Origin: Panagrolaimus kolymaensis
Taxonomy: Eukaryota; Nematoda; Chromadorea; Rhabditida; Panagrolaimidae
Direction: 5' to 3'
Assembly (NCBI GenBank): GCA_028622995.1
Contig: JAJQJQ010000019.1
Location: 3,906,001 to 3,970,000 of the forward strand
DNA: 64,000 nt
In this document: positions 11,249-22,911 of the stretch, piece by piece
Position numbering within the stretch: the first letter of the stretch is position 1
How the letters are laid out: each line of letters opens with the position of its first letter
Program-made: the position numbers and the translations under genes
Notes under the pieces: model-generated
The model's input: only the letters and a program-made list of their open reading frames with translations
What the model was told of the DNA's origin: nothing
The model's database searches: none

Positions 11249-11795
11249 TTTCTTTTCTAAAAAAATAAAAAGAAAAAGTCAAAATTCAGTTTTCAATGTT
11301 TGGTTGAATAAAATTTTCAAGCTTTTATATGACAAATTTTTAAGACAATTTCAGAATTAATCATGGGAAAAAATCATAAAATTAGGAAAGAAGAAAGCGG
11401 AAATGGAAAGGAAAAGCAAATGAATTTGTGAAAGATTAGAATTAAAATTTTCACATAGCTCTAAAAAATGAAATAATTAAATTATTTCTCAGACTAATGA
11501 TTTTTTTACTAAACTCAAGACTTCATTTTTTCTATTTGGTCTTTGATGTTTTATTTTTAAGATGCTATTAGGTTCCTTTGAAAATTGTTCATAGAATTAA
11601 AATAAAAAAAACCTAAATAATTTTTGAAACAAACAAACAAAAGAATTTAAAGATGAAGAAAAAATACAGAAAAGTAAAATACCAAAATTTACGCTAATTT
11701 ATTATTATAATATTTTCTTTGATCATTTTTAAACTATAAATCACAGATAGAATCTTTATGAAGAAGAAAAATTAACCTTAAAAAGAAAGAAAAAA
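11249..11795. other. intergenic, nothing recognisable
   Basis: AT-rich spacer, probably the promoter of the small peptide gene and the 3' flank of the LRR gene. No repeat or coding stretch noted. Confidence 0.5.
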
Positions 11796-13291
11796 CTAAT
11801 GAATTATAATTGGATTTTTTAACAAAATTGAATTTTCTTTAATTGGATTATCTTTTAAATGAATTAATACTCTCCGCTTCAATAATTTTTCTGGTAATGT
11901 TGAAATATTGCATGAATCCATTTTAACGTTAGCTAATTCCGGTAAATCTTTTTCTGAACCAAATGCATTTTCATGAACGATGGAAAGTTTTAGGCTCCAA
12001 CTTAATGAAAGGGACCATAAATTAGGAAAACTACAGAATGCACAATCACCAAGTTCAATTAAATTTTTTGAGTAACCCAACTCTAGCACAGATATATTTT
12101 TATTGTATACTTTTTTATCATATTTAATTGATGTTATACTCGTATTACCAAATCCAAATGAAAACAATTGCGCGAGAATATTTATTGCTTTTGGAATTGA
12201 AGTTAATGGATTATGAGATAAACCAAGATGTTCAAGATTTCTATATAAAAAATTATTTTCATAAATATATAATTTTTTACATTTTTTTGTAAAATGTTAT
12301 TTTTAAAAACCTTATTTCTTTAAAAATTAAACTTGAAATAAAAAGCAAGTCATAAATTTAAAAACACTTACGTCACATTAATAAAAATATCATCATTTAA
12401 CACGGAAATATTGCAATTTCCCAACGATAAATCTTTTAAATTAGCTAAAGATTTTGTAAATATTCCATCATTAATTATTTGTCCAATGCCTTGATTTTCT
12501 TCAAGATCTAATGATGTAAGATTAAACATATATTGGAAAGTTGATGGAGGTAAAATCCAAATATTATTTCGTCTCAAAGATAAATATTTAAGATGAGTAC
12601 CAAACTTTTTAGTGAATATATTTTCATCAATTTTTTTTAAAGTTGTATTATAAAAACTTAAGCCTTCGAGGGAAGTAAAAGCGTCAAACATTTCATTTTC
12701 AATATATTTAATTGAATTATCAAAAAATCTTAAATTTTCTATATTCCTTTCTTTTCCAACAAAAAGTGTGCCCTGTAAAACAAACAAGCATAAATCATTT
12801 TTTTTTGTTGAATAGATTTTTTTAATGTGTAAAACCAGAAAATTTATTAATGATGTTCAGCTTTTTTTAAATTACTTGATAATTGGTCAAAGTATATTAT
12901 GTCTAAGAAAAAAACTAACTTTTTTTAAAACCGATGAAAAATTTAAATATAACTTAACATATTCATATGGATTTTCAGTATTTTCCCATGAAGGAGAAAT
13001 TATACCTTGGCTATTATTTTTTGGAATAATATTTTTTGTTGTTCCATTACATATTAAAACATTACTCCAATATTTATTATAATGACAAAAATTACCTGGA
13101 AAATTTTATTATTTATTTTTATTTATTTCTTCTATTGCGAGAAATAAATTTATTTAAACTTTACCAATGGAATAATTTTTATAAAAATAATAATTTATAT
13201 CTTCTTTACCAATTTCATACAGCGCAACATCGTTTCCATTTGAATATTTTATAACAAAAATTATTATAAAAATTAAAACCGTTAACTTCAT
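11796..13291 (-). CDS. secreted leucine-rich-repeat protein (382 aa)
   Basis: Exons complement(11796..12240, 12372..12772, 12920..13095, 13165..13291), phases consistent. MKLTVLIFIIIFVIKYSNG is a signal peptide. An N-terminal segment with two Cys (NFCHYNKYWSNVLICNGT) resembles an LRR N-cap. Repeats of the LxxLxLxxN type follow: IENLRFFDNSIKYIENEMF, LKYLSLRRNNIWILPPSTF, LTSLDLEENQG, LKDLSLGNCNISVL, LEHLGLSHNPLTSIP, PNLWSLSLSW and a final NISTLPEKLLKRRV. No transmembrane segment is seen after the repeats, so it is probably extracellular and protein-binding. It could be the soluble ectodomain type of LRR protein common in nematodes. Confidence 0.85.
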
Positions 13292-14176
13292 TATTTTTTG
13301 CTTTTAAACCAACAAAAAAATAAATGAATTAAAAACGTTTTTGGGTGTTTGTTGACAACTTTGATTTTTTTTATCGATCCCACATGACTTTTTTTTCTTC
13401 ATTTGTTTCATTGAATTTTTAAAAAACCTTATTCAAGCAATGAAAAAAACTTGTTTATGTCACTGAAGTTTTTATGTTCAAAGAAGTTGTGCTATTCTTT
13501 CCATTACTAAAAATCGGTCAAATTTTAGTCAAAAGCTAAAAACATTTTAGCAAGAAAATAGACATGTTTGGTGAAGGGATTAGTTTTTTTTAGCTCTTCA
13601 TCAAATTTGAAATATTATTTTTTAAATATGTCCTTGAATAAGACGTCCTCAGAACTATTATTCAGCTTTGTTCATTGTTTTTCATTTCAATGGCTTTCTC
13701 ACAAAGATTCATACAAGAAAGGCGATTGTCGTAATTTTTTTTTCTCTTTTACACTTTCGACATATAGGTTGATTCGTTCAATATTTGTATGATGGAAAAT
13801 AAATAACAAATTATAGTTTCCGAAAACCTCTGAAAAACTTTCGCTTGTTTTTTAATATGTTTTATTAAATTTCATTTGTCTTTTAACCTTGATGGAAGCA
13901 CCTGAGGGGAGATAAAGTAATATTTGAATATAAATTATATTTTGATTTAACATTGCATATTATTTTATAAAAACAGATAATGTTCGATTTCCAAGAATAA
14001 TAAAAAAGAAGCAAAACTTCAATAAAAAAAATACGGTGTATCTTGGCTTTGTGCCAGCAAAAATCAATATGGTTGAATAGAAAAAATTTGTTAGCAACTT
14101 TCCACTTTCTGACATTTCTAAATTCAGATTATTTTTATTACAGCTAAATTTCTATCGTTTATTTTACTTTTAAAGA
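13292..14176. other. intergenic, divergent promoters, no gene seen
   Basis: This lies between the minus-strand LRR gene and the plus-strand FAM50 gene, so it should contain both promoters. The plus frame at 13568-13792 is a Phe/Ser-rich low-complexity frame without splice context. Confidence 0.5.
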
Positions 14177-15413
14177 ATGTCAGCAGCAGATTTTGGACGG
14201 CTTATTCATCTTGCAAAACGCCGTGAACGTGAAAAGGAAGATTCAGAAATTCAAAAAGCTAAATTGGAAGAAGAATGCAAAAAAGGTATGTTTCTTTTGA
14301 TTTTTTGACTCTAATTAATGATTGTATTTTTTTAGTGAAAGTTGAAATTAGTGAAAAATTTACTTCAAATGCTGATGAAATTGTAAAGCCTAAATCTGAT
14401 GGCCATGTTGGACTTGCAACTCTTGAAGAACTGAAAGAAAAAAATTTGAGAAGTTGTTTTGCAGGGTTTGATTGAACTTCCTTTTTTACTGTGTCTTATA
14501 TATTCATGTTTCAGGGATGATGTTGTCACTGGTAAAAAAGATGAAACAGATCGAAAAGAAAAGCAACTGAAGAAAGAAAAAGAATCTGAGAAAAGGATCA
14601 TTCAAGTTTGTACTTTGCTTTTGTATCGTCGGTTTATATATTCTCTTTTGTAGAAACGTGTATTATCTTTCAATCCAGATGAGGATGAAGACGAAGATGA
14701 AGGACCTGCATTTGTTCCAAAGAAACGACATGGAATGGATCCATCTGTTGATACATCATTTTTACCTGATCGTGAACGTGAACTTGAAACAATTAAGTTA
14801 GTATACTTTTCTTCTTCATATATGGAATAACAAAAACTAATGGCTTTAACTTTTAGAAAGAAAGAAGAACTTGTAAAAGAATGGAGAGAACTTCAAGATA
14901 AAGAAAAGAATGAAATTATAAATGTTTCATTTTGTTATTGGGATGGTTCATCACATCGAAAAGATTTGAAAGTCAAGAAAGGTGATACACTTTCACAATT
15001 TATTACTCGTGCCTTGGAAATATTAAAGAAAGAATTCAGTGAATTGAAAACTGCTTCAGCTGATAATGTTATGTTTGTTAAAGAAGATTTGATTATTCCA
15101 CAATTTTACACGTACGCTTTCAACTCTGCTTTCATTACTTTTCGCGCTAATCACATTCATATGTTTTAGATTCCTCGATTTTATTGCAACACGAATGATG
15201 GGTAAAACTGGTCCTTTATGGCAATTTGATTCAGTTGGAGAAATTCGAGTTCGTCAAGATGCTGCTTTAGATGCTGGAGAATCACATCCTGTGAAACTTG
15301 TTCTTCGAAGTTGGTATGAAAAGAATAAACATATTTATCCTGCATCAAGATGGGAAGCTTTTGTGCCTAAGAAAGAATATCGTAAAAATTTTGATGATCT
15401 CAGTGATATTTGA
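14177..15413 (+). CDS. FAM50/XAP5 family nuclear protein (323 aa)
   Basis: Exons 14177..14285, 14336..14465, 14515..14605, 14654..14796, 14857..15111, 15170..15413; six exons, all phases fit. The family signature is clear: an N-terminal Lys/Glu-rich helix, an acidic stretch (NPDEDEDEDEG), then VDTSFLPDRERELE, SFCYWDGSSHRKDLKVKKGD, ALEILKKEFSEL, MFVKEDLIIPQFYTFLDFI, KTGPLWQFD and LRSWYEKNKHIYPASRWEAF at the C-terminus. FAM50A/XAP5 proteins are nuclear and associated with the spliceosome. The length is normal for the family. This is a conserved single-copy-type gene and a good anchor for synteny. Confidence 0.97.
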
Positions 15414-15477
15414 ACAACGATTTGTGGATTTTGTGAATTTTATTATAAACTATTTTGTTTGTTTGTTATAAAAAATG

Positions 15478-16592
15478 TTACAAAACAATATCAGTTTTTG
15501 GTTTTCGCTGTTTTGATGGAACACTGTTAGAATGTGCTAAACCAGGACCGAGCAAAACTTCAGGAAGTTGTAATCTTTGTGAAGCTGGAATTTTAACTGA
15601 TTGCGATTTCTTTCTCGTTGGTGGAGATTCTTGTAACTCTATTGAACTATCTGAAGATCGTTTGAGAGGTTTCAAATCGATTTCAGGTGGAGGCAATCGA
15701 ATTTTTCTTCTTGCATTTGCACGTTGAATAATGCGATGATGTTTTCCAAAGTTAAGGAAGGGTAAAATTTTCCGAAGCTTTTTAGACTCTGACAGAGATC
15801 GAATAATGAAATAAATAGTAAAGGAAGCAATGGCAAGGCAAATGCATGAAATTGCAAAAATAAAAGTAACATTTAACTGAAAATTTTAAGAAACATTAAA
15901 ATACATTTGAAAGTTTGATGTAACAACAACAAATACTTACACGACAACAATCGAATCCACAACATTTGCCCGTGGAGCATAGAAATAAAATATTTATTGA
16001 ACTATCTTCAATTTGAAAAGTATGGTAAATATCTTTGGGTGATACAGTAGCTCGACAAATGTGATTCTCCTGCAATAATAAGTCCTTTAGATTAGTCTAT
16101 CAATAATTTTAATACGCTCTCTTACAATAGCTTTAGTAGAATTTTCATCATCAAAATTATCATGATAATAAACTTGCAAAGGACGAGCCATCAAATGAAT
16201 AATATTTTTATCTTTTAAAGTTGTTTTAAATTCCATTAATTCTGCTGCATTTTCTGTTGTTTCACTTTTTTGTTGCCAAAATGAAAATGGCCATGATTCA
16301 AATGAATTTGTTGAAGCAATATCGATTTCAGATTGAGATGGTAAATCATATTGATCGACAGAATCAAAGTGGTTTGAATCCTCAAATGCGGCTCGAAATG
16401 GATATCCTTCAACAGCGAAATACCTAAAATTACTTTTTTTTAGTTGTTAGAAAAGCATCAATTTTGACCGCACAAAGCTACAATAAACTTCCAGGCCTTA
16501 TGGCTTTAATGATTGTGTATTGCTTACCTGTAAATTCCATCTCCAGTAAACCCGAAAAAAATAACCAATAAAAATTGGAATATTTTAACCAT
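15478..16592 (-). CDS. single-pass membrane protein with CX-module-like ectodomain (296 aa)
   Basis: Exons complement(15478..15876, 15941..16069, 16126..16423, 16528..16592), phases consistent. MVKIFQFLLVIFFGFTG is a signal peptide. The ectodomain ends in a cysteine cluster (CSTGKCCGFDCCR) typical of the nematode CX module. A membrane helix (NVTFIFAISCICLAIASFTIYFI region) follows, then a basic cytoplasmic tail of about 110 residues with Pro/Ser motifs (SPPTRKKSQS, LLGPGLAHS). It lies between FAM50 (convergent) and NOP16 on the same strand. Function unknown. Confidence 0.8.
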
Positions 16593-17020
16593 TTTTCAAA
16601 TAACAAAAACAACTTTTAAAATACATAAACCTAACATAACTCAAAAAAAAACTTCTTTCAAGCTTCTCGAAAACCTAATTTTAAGCTCTTTGTTGTCCAT
16701 AGTCTTTTTAAAACTCTCAAAAAGAGATAACACTCTTCCTTGATTCAATTTACAAAATAAGAAAGCAGAGCAATCAACTCATTGTTTAGTTGCGGAAATT
16801 GACTTTTATCCAAGCAATTCTATTACTTCTCATAGAAATCCACTACATTCGATGAATTCGACACAAATTGCCGTCATTTTTTCAATAGAAATAAAACCGT
16901 TTATTATCATGATTAACAATCAATATAAAGTAAACTACAATGTTTTTTGTTTTAATAAAAATAAGAAACTCAACAACAAAAATAACAAATTCAAGGAAAC
17001 AAATCAATCAAAAATACTCT
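16593..17020. other. intergenic, nothing recognisable
   Basis: Spacer between two minus-strand genes; it includes the promoter of the CX-module gene and the 3' UTR of NOP16. The plus frame at 16852-17034 is Asn/Lys-rich low complexity. Confidence 0.5.
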
Positions 17021-17702
17021 TCAAGCTTCCATAGTTTCTTCTTCAACAACTTGCTTGTAAGCTTTTGAACGTTTGAAAATTTCAAGTTTACGTTTAATTT
17101 GAGCAGGAGTTTGTTGATAGATATTGAGATGATCACGAGACATTGCAGCAAAATCTTCACCATGACGTCGCAACATTTCAGTACAAAATTGGATATCTTT
17201 CGGTAATAACTTTGGTACACGAGGTTCCTTCTTCTTTTTGGCGGTTTCAGATTGTTGAGCTTCTTGTTCGATTTCAGATGCAATATGACCTTTGGATGCT
17301 TTTTGCTGAATTAGATTTCCTTTTGATAAAGCATCAGCTAACTTTTCAGCTTCCATCTCAGCAGCAAAATGACTCTGAAAATGTACTGATTGTTTGGGAT
17401 TACATAAAACCATTAAAGAAAACAAACCTTAGGAAGTGCAATAGCTTTATTCTTGTTATACACGAGACCCATAGATTCCAAATTTGTTTTGGTGCTTTTC
17501 TTTTTATCCCATTCTGATGCAATAGCTTTACTAAAATATTCATGAAATTAGAAGGGAAAAATACATTGCATAAAAATTAAACTTACCATTGAGCTGGTGC
17601 ATTCCTCTTCTTTTTGAATGACTTTTTCTTGCTTCTAACAGATGAAGTACGAGTTGGAAGTTTTCCACCACCTTTTCGATCACGTTTATATGATTTTGGC
17701 AT
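17021..17702 (-). CDS. NOP16: ribosome biogenesis protein NOP16 (190 aa)
   Basis: Exons complement(17021..17374, 17428..17530, 17587..17702), phases consistent. The N-terminus is strongly basic (MPKSYKRDRKGGGK, SKKKSFKKKRNAP), followed by EWDKKKSTKTNLESMGLVYN and NKAIALPK. The C-terminal half contains MLRRHGEDFAAMSRDHLNIY and QQTPAQIKRKLEIFKRS, the NOP16 signature (HGEDY..MARD...YQ.TP.QI). NOP16 works in nucleolar 60S subunit assembly. The length matches the family. Confidence 0.95.
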
Positions 17703-18343
17703 ATTTTAAAATCTAAAAATTCACAAATTTGCTAGAAATTGAATGGAACAGAAATGGAAAAACCAAAGTGTTTTTGAAAAAGGTAAAACTTTCGAATCAA
17801 GTTTTGATTCGTTTTGTTTCACAAAATGCCAAAAAATGAGGTAATTTGAAAAAAGCTAAAAGCTTAAAAAAATTCTTTCAATGTTTTTGAAATAAATAAA
17901 TTTCTTTAAAATTAATACGGCTTTTTATAAAAGAACTATTTATAAAAAACGATGAATAAAATCGAAAATAATTTATATCTGTAGTCTATCTTTCAATATT
18001 TATATGAGCTAAGCATCTGGCGGATTTCAAGACTTTTTTCCTCATTTTTTGCTATTCTTTTTTTTTATTATCTAAGCTATTCCAGAAAACAACAACCACA
18101 TGATCACGTTGAAGAAAATTTTCTTTGTATAAAATAATAGGCAGTTGCCTTTATGTCCTTCAAAGATTTTGTGTTATATTTTCTTAATAAAAAACAAAAG
18201 TTTTTTGGAAATTAATTTTTTGTTTGTTGAATCTAAGTTCAAATAATCCATTTGTGAACTAATATATAATATTTTCACGTGAAATATTTTATTACTCTAA
18301 TTTTGCTAAAGATAAAAAACATTTTTTAGCCAAGCAAAACTCC
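17703..18343. other. intergenic before the BTB array
   Basis: AT-rich spacer between divergent genes. An ATTTTTTAG acceptor-like site at about 18321-18329 precedes the first BTB start, consistent with trans-splicing. No other feature seen. Confidence 0.5.
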
Positions 18344-19587
18344 ATGGCATCATTAACCGAAGCTATCAAAAACGTTCTCAATGAACTCAAAAATGCTGAT
18401 GTAACTTTTAATATTTCAAATGAAGTAAGAATTTCAATAGTTTTTAAACATTATATATGTATATGAAAATAATTTTTCTAGGATATCCCTGCTCATAAAT
18501 TTATTTTATCCCTTCGATCGCCTGTTTTAAAAGTTATGATTGAAAACCCAATGGCTTATGTGGATGGAAAAATTCTTATCACAGATCCTGATATCACAGT
18601 CGCTGATTTTAAAGCTTTTATAAAATTTTTGTACACAGATGAATGTGAAATTACACGACAAAATATGAAGACTATGCTGCATTTAGGTATATACATTGAT
18701 TGCATTTTTCAAGTTTGGGGCAAGTCTTTAATTTTTATTTTTTCAGGAAATATGTATGATGTTCCACTTTTGATTGAAAAATGCGTAAAATTTTTTGAAA
18801 GAGATTTGAGAGCAGCAAATTTGCTTGAATATGCTGAAATAGGTTTATTATATTCGGATCAATGTCGAATTTTGACGGAATGTTTGAAGAAAATTCCATT
18901 TTATTTCTTCTGTAATCCACCCGATCCCCTTTTCTCTACTGTATTTTTATTTGTTGAATCTTCAAATGGCTTGGTTCTTAAAATTGTTCAAGATGTTGAA
19001 AGAATTAATGGATTAACAGAAGAAAAACTTTTCAAAGTGGTGGGATATTCCAAATGATAATTAAGTAATGAATGAAAAATTTTAGATTATGGAATGGGCT
19101 AATCAAACTTGCTTAACAAATTGTCTCGAACCAAATCCTTCAAATTTAAAAGAAGCTTTAATTGAAATTATTCCATTCATAAAATTTGAAAATTTGAAAC
19201 CTATAACATTGGTGGAAAAAGTTTGGGAAAATAATTTTTTATCTCCTGAAGAATATATTAATTGTCTGAATAAAAGTATTATTAGCCAAGAAGCTTCAAC
19301 AAAAACAAATATCAATGATCGCAGTTGTTATTCACCCGCTGATAGCATGTCTAATAACATTTCAGGATGTTCATTTCCAATTCGACGTCAAAACTTTGAT
19401 GGAATTGGCAGAGTTTCACCAGAATTGTTGTATCCTATTGCATTTGTAAATAATAATCAAAATATCGATAATGAGTAAGTTTTCTAACCAATTTTTTTGC
19501 AAAAAAAACTACGATAGCTTGTTACTTAAAAATCCAAACATTATTTAACCATTGTTTTTCAGCGTAATGTATGACGATTGGGATTAA
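18344..19587 (+). CDS. BTB/BACK protein, array copy 1 (330 aa)
   Basis: Exons 18344..18424, 18482..18686 (205 nt), 18747..19039, 19086..19474, 19563..19587. Exon 1 ends in the first BTB strand (NADVTFNISNE). Exon 2 is the BTB core (AHKFILSLRSPVLKVMI, YVDGKILITDPDITV, FLYTDECEI). Exon 3 starts NMYDVPLLIEKC and contains the BACK-like helices (LLEYAEIGLLYSDQC, LVLKIVQD). Exon 4 begins IMEWANQTCL and holds the last helical block (LKEALIEIIPFIKFENLKP), then a Ser/Asn-rich tail ending DDWD. BTB proteins are typically CUL3 adaptors; this one has no MATH domain. This is the first copy of the plus-strand array. Confidence 0.88.
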
Positions 19588-19965
19588 TATTTCTCAGCTT
19601 TGATGCATTTCAAATAAAGATCAAAGAAAATATTAAAATAGTAAAAAAAAAAGTAAACGTATATAATAAAATTTTATAAGTAAAATAATAAATGTGTGTA
19701 ATTTCTTTTTTGGTTTTCTCTTTTATAATTTTTTTAATGCATATGTCTTTCAAGTTTCTTTTCTACAATAAAATAAAATAAAATTGATTCGAACTGAATG
19801 AGGAGGAAGACATGGAAAACCCATAGAGTTTAGAAGAAAAAAAGTAAAACTTTTGATGAAAACTTTTGATTGACTCTTTGACTCATAAAAAGCCAAAAAA
19901 GATGTATTTTCAAAAAAACATTGCAATAAAATATTTTCCTTTTCTCCGCCATTTTTTTTCTCCTT

Positions 19966-20009
19966 TTGACAATCAATTATAAAAAATCTTTTTTATAATT
20001 GATTGTCCA
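19966..20009. repeat. AT-rich perfect hairpin
   Basis: GACAATCAATTATAAAAAA is followed, after a two- to three-base loop, by its reverse complement TTTTTTATAATTGATTGTC. It abuts the foldback element that follows. It may be its own small element or part of the insertion junction. Confidence 0.85.
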
Positions 20010-20013
20010 AAAT

Positions 20014-20379
20014 AGGGTGGGCTCTTGTCATCGATGTCATCGAAAGGTTTGAGTTACGAATTTTTCTCTGGAGAAAATCGGTTAATGGAATATTGTCGGC
20101 CTCGCGAAGCTCTACAACATGGCTTTTACAGATTTTTCTCACAGAAAAATTCGTAACTCAAAAAGTTTTGATGACAAGGCCCCGCAGGCCCCGATGTCAT
20201 CGAATGTCATCAAAAACTTTTTGAATTAGGAATTTTTCTCTGGAGAAAATCTGTAAAAGCCATGTTGTAGAGCTTCGCGAGATCTACAGCATGGCTTTTA
20301 CAGATTTTCTCCAGAGAAAAATTCGTAATTGGATGACATTTTTAAGAGATTTGATGACATTATGACACGAGCCATGCCT
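20014..20379. mobile_element. MITE-like foldback element with nested hairpins
   Basis: The ends are inverted: GGCTCTTGTCATCGATGTCAT on the left against GGCTCGTGTCATAATGTCAT read from the right, extending imperfectly outward through AGGG/AGGC bases. Inside are two related long palindromes, 20050-20160 and 20225-20330. Each carries AATTTTTCTCTGGAGAAAAT and GTAAAAGCCATGTTGTAGAG motifs around a central CTCGCGAAG or TTCGCGAG. No coding capacity. Superfamily and target-site duplication are not clear. Confidence 0.75.
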
Positions 20380-20701
20380 AGTCCAAAACGATATATATTA
20401 AAAAAAACTATTCTTTCTTTCTAATTTTTGCAGTTACCAAGCAGAAAAGCGTTTTTTCTTCCATTTTTTAGACATTCGTTTTTCGAAACAATTCAAGAAA
20501 AGATTTATTGGTGGTTGTCGATGTTGCATTATTAAACTAAAAAATGTCGATTGATTTTTACTTTCCAGCGAAAAGTTTTTTTCTCGCGAGTCCAATTTTA
20601 AGTTGGGTTTTCCCTCGAAAAAAAAATTAAAATTTGTTTTTACTCGAAATTTTTGTTTTTTTATTTTTAAATATATATGTTTTTAGTCGAGTACCACTGC
20701 C

Positions 20702-21946
20702 ATGTCTTCCAATTCCATGTCTTTGTCAACATTAACAAATTCCCTCAAAGATTTACTTGATGAACGAAAAGAAAGTGATGTTACTTTTCATATATCTGGA
20801 GAAGTATGTAATGAGTTCAATAAAAAAAAAACATATATAAAAACTTTATTTTATAATTTATTTTTGTAGGATATTCCTGCTCATAAATTTATATTATCCC
20901 TTCGATCATCCGTGCTAAAAACAATGGTCAATAATCCTTTGTCTTATGTGGATGGAAAAATTCTTATTTCTGATCCAGCAATAACAGTTGATGATTTTAA
21001 GGATTTTTTAAAATTTTTATATTCTGATGAATGTGAAATTAGTCGGGATAATTTGGAAATTATGTTGCATTTAGGTAATTATTTGAATTTTTTAGACTTT
21101 TAATAAACCTTTTTCTATGTTTTTAGGAAATATGTATGACGTCCCTTTCCTTCTTGAAAAATGTTCTTATTATGTTGAAAGCAATCTTAGAGCATATAAT
21201 CTTTTTGATTATGCTGAAATAGGTTTAATTTACGCTGATAATTGTTCAATACTTTCAAAATGTTTGAATCGAATACCATTATATTTTTTTGATTGTCGTT
21301 CCCCCATTCAACATTCCCCAACATATCATTTATATTATTTAACTCCAGAATTATCACTTCGAGGATTATCAAGCGGATTGGTGCTTAAAATTGTTCAAGA
21401 TTCAAATAGAACTGAAAATTTAACTGAAGAAAAACTTTTTGAAGCTGTAAGTCGCATTAAATATTAGTCACAAATAAATACTCGATTCGGGTCTTCCATG
21501 TTATTAATGATCGTTAGCTTTTTTTAAGGTTCTCGATTGGGCTCAACAATTATGTTTATCAACTTATAATGACGAACAACCTGCGGTAACAAATATGAAA
21601 GAAATTTTAAAAGATATTATTCCATTTATTAAATTTGAAAAATTAAGACCTTTGACTTTAGCGATGAATGTTAAGGAATATGATTTATTATCCACTGAAG
21701 ATCAACTTGATGCTCTTCAAAAAAGTGTTATCAATGAAGCATCAAGAAATAATTTTAGCGGTGATGGAAATCGCAGAGACGACAGCTATTCATCCCAAAA
21801 TAATTATTACATCGAACCCGAACCTCAAAATCCAATGAATAATCAAAATGGTGAAAATGAGTAAGTTTTACCCATTAAATTTTTTCCGGAGAAAACAATA
21901 GCTACATATAATTTTCAGAAACAATGACATCCTCGATTGGGATTGA
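20702..21946 (+). CDS. BTB/BACK protein, array copy 2 (328 aa)
   Basis: Exons 20702..20803, 20870..21074 (205 nt), 21127..21446, 21529..21860, 21919..21946; phases fit. Domain order is as in copy 1: ESDVTFHISGE, then AHKFILSLRSSVLKTMV and FLYSDECEI, then NMYDVPFLLEKC, FDYAEIGLIYADNC and LVLKIVQD, then VLDWAQQLCL and ILKDIIPFIKFEKLRP. The loop between CLNRIPLYFF and the LVLKI helix is longer than in most copies and rich in Ser, Pro, His and Tyr. The tail ends LDWD, close to the DDWD of copy 1, so these two form a subgroup. Confidence 0.88.
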
Positions 21947-22911
21947 CGGTCTTATTAAGCTCGCTCTGATGGGTTTTTTAAAATAAAGATCAACATATTT
22001 TTAATAAAGTAAGTAAACACAATATTATTAATCGTGTATAACTTCAATTTGCTTTTTTTTATCTTTCATGTAAAAATTTTTTTGATGCCTCTATGCCTTT
22101 CAAAATTTCTTTTATACCAGTAAAATAAATTTATTATTATCGAATTTTAGAAAATTTAAAAATTATTTTGTATGAAAGTTTTAAAAAAAATGACAGCAAT
22201 GATGTAACAGCCTTTTTTTCTTCAAATGCTTTTTTCATAAATTTGCTTTGAAAGAGAATTTACATATATTTGAAGGAAAATAAATTTTTCGAAACGGTTA
22301 CAAAATAAAAGCAAGCCATCCGAAAAAAAACTACGAACGCTGAAGAAAAAAAGAAAAAAAGACAGAGTTGTTGGTTGGGTGTTTTACATCCATCTAAAAA
22401 TGAGAGAGACATACATCTCTGGCACCCATTTCCAGTAAAAATGAAATGAAGAGAAAGAAAGACATTAAAAGGAAAAATAGTATTTACATATTTTTCCTCC
22501 ATTTGCCAGAATTTTTTGTTTTCTCTATTGACACTTGTGTTTTAAAATACATAGAATCAGTTTAATTTTGTTGTTTTCAATCGTTGCTTTTTCGGCAAAA
22601 AAATAAGAAGAAAGAAACCGGATGATACACTAAAAAAGAGAAAACCACCATCCATCAATGGCAGCAATTTTTGGACAAAGAAAAAAAATGGGAAGAAAGA
22701 CGTTCAAACTAAAGAAAAAAAATGTCAACAAAATTTCAAAATGCGTTTTCTTTTCCTTTTTTCTTTTCTGGGAGTCCTCGGTCGGTCGCGCGATTGTGCA
22801 TAAAAAAACATAAATTAGAATTTGTAAATCGTCTTTTCATTTTTTTGCGTTGTTTTTGACCTTTAAAAAACTCATTTAGAAAAAAAAATTTTGCAGCAAT
22901 AAACCGAAAAC
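21947..22911. other. intergenic, nothing recognisable
   Basis: About 1 kb, rich in AAGAAAAAA tracts. Minus frames at 22260-22502 and 22736-22918 lack domains and splice context. It should contain the promoter of BTB copy 3. Confidence 0.5.

Larger units (their letters stand above)
19588..20701. other. intergenic containing a hairpin and a foldback element
   Basis: Between BTB copies 1 and 2. Holds the AT hairpin at 19966-20009 and the terminal-inverted-repeat element at 20014-20379, listed separately. The remainder is AT-rich with no gene; the plus frame at 20003-20224 is inside the element. Confidence 0.6.

Noticed and set aside
11071..11268. Plus-strand frame of 65 codons
   Set aside because: It overlaps, on the opposite strand, a two-exon gene with a clear signal peptide and in-phase splicing.
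15455..15727. Plus-strand open frame of 90 codons
   Set aside because: It is antisense to the cytoplasmic tail exon of the minus-strand CX-module gene, which has a signal peptide, membrane helix and consistent splicing.
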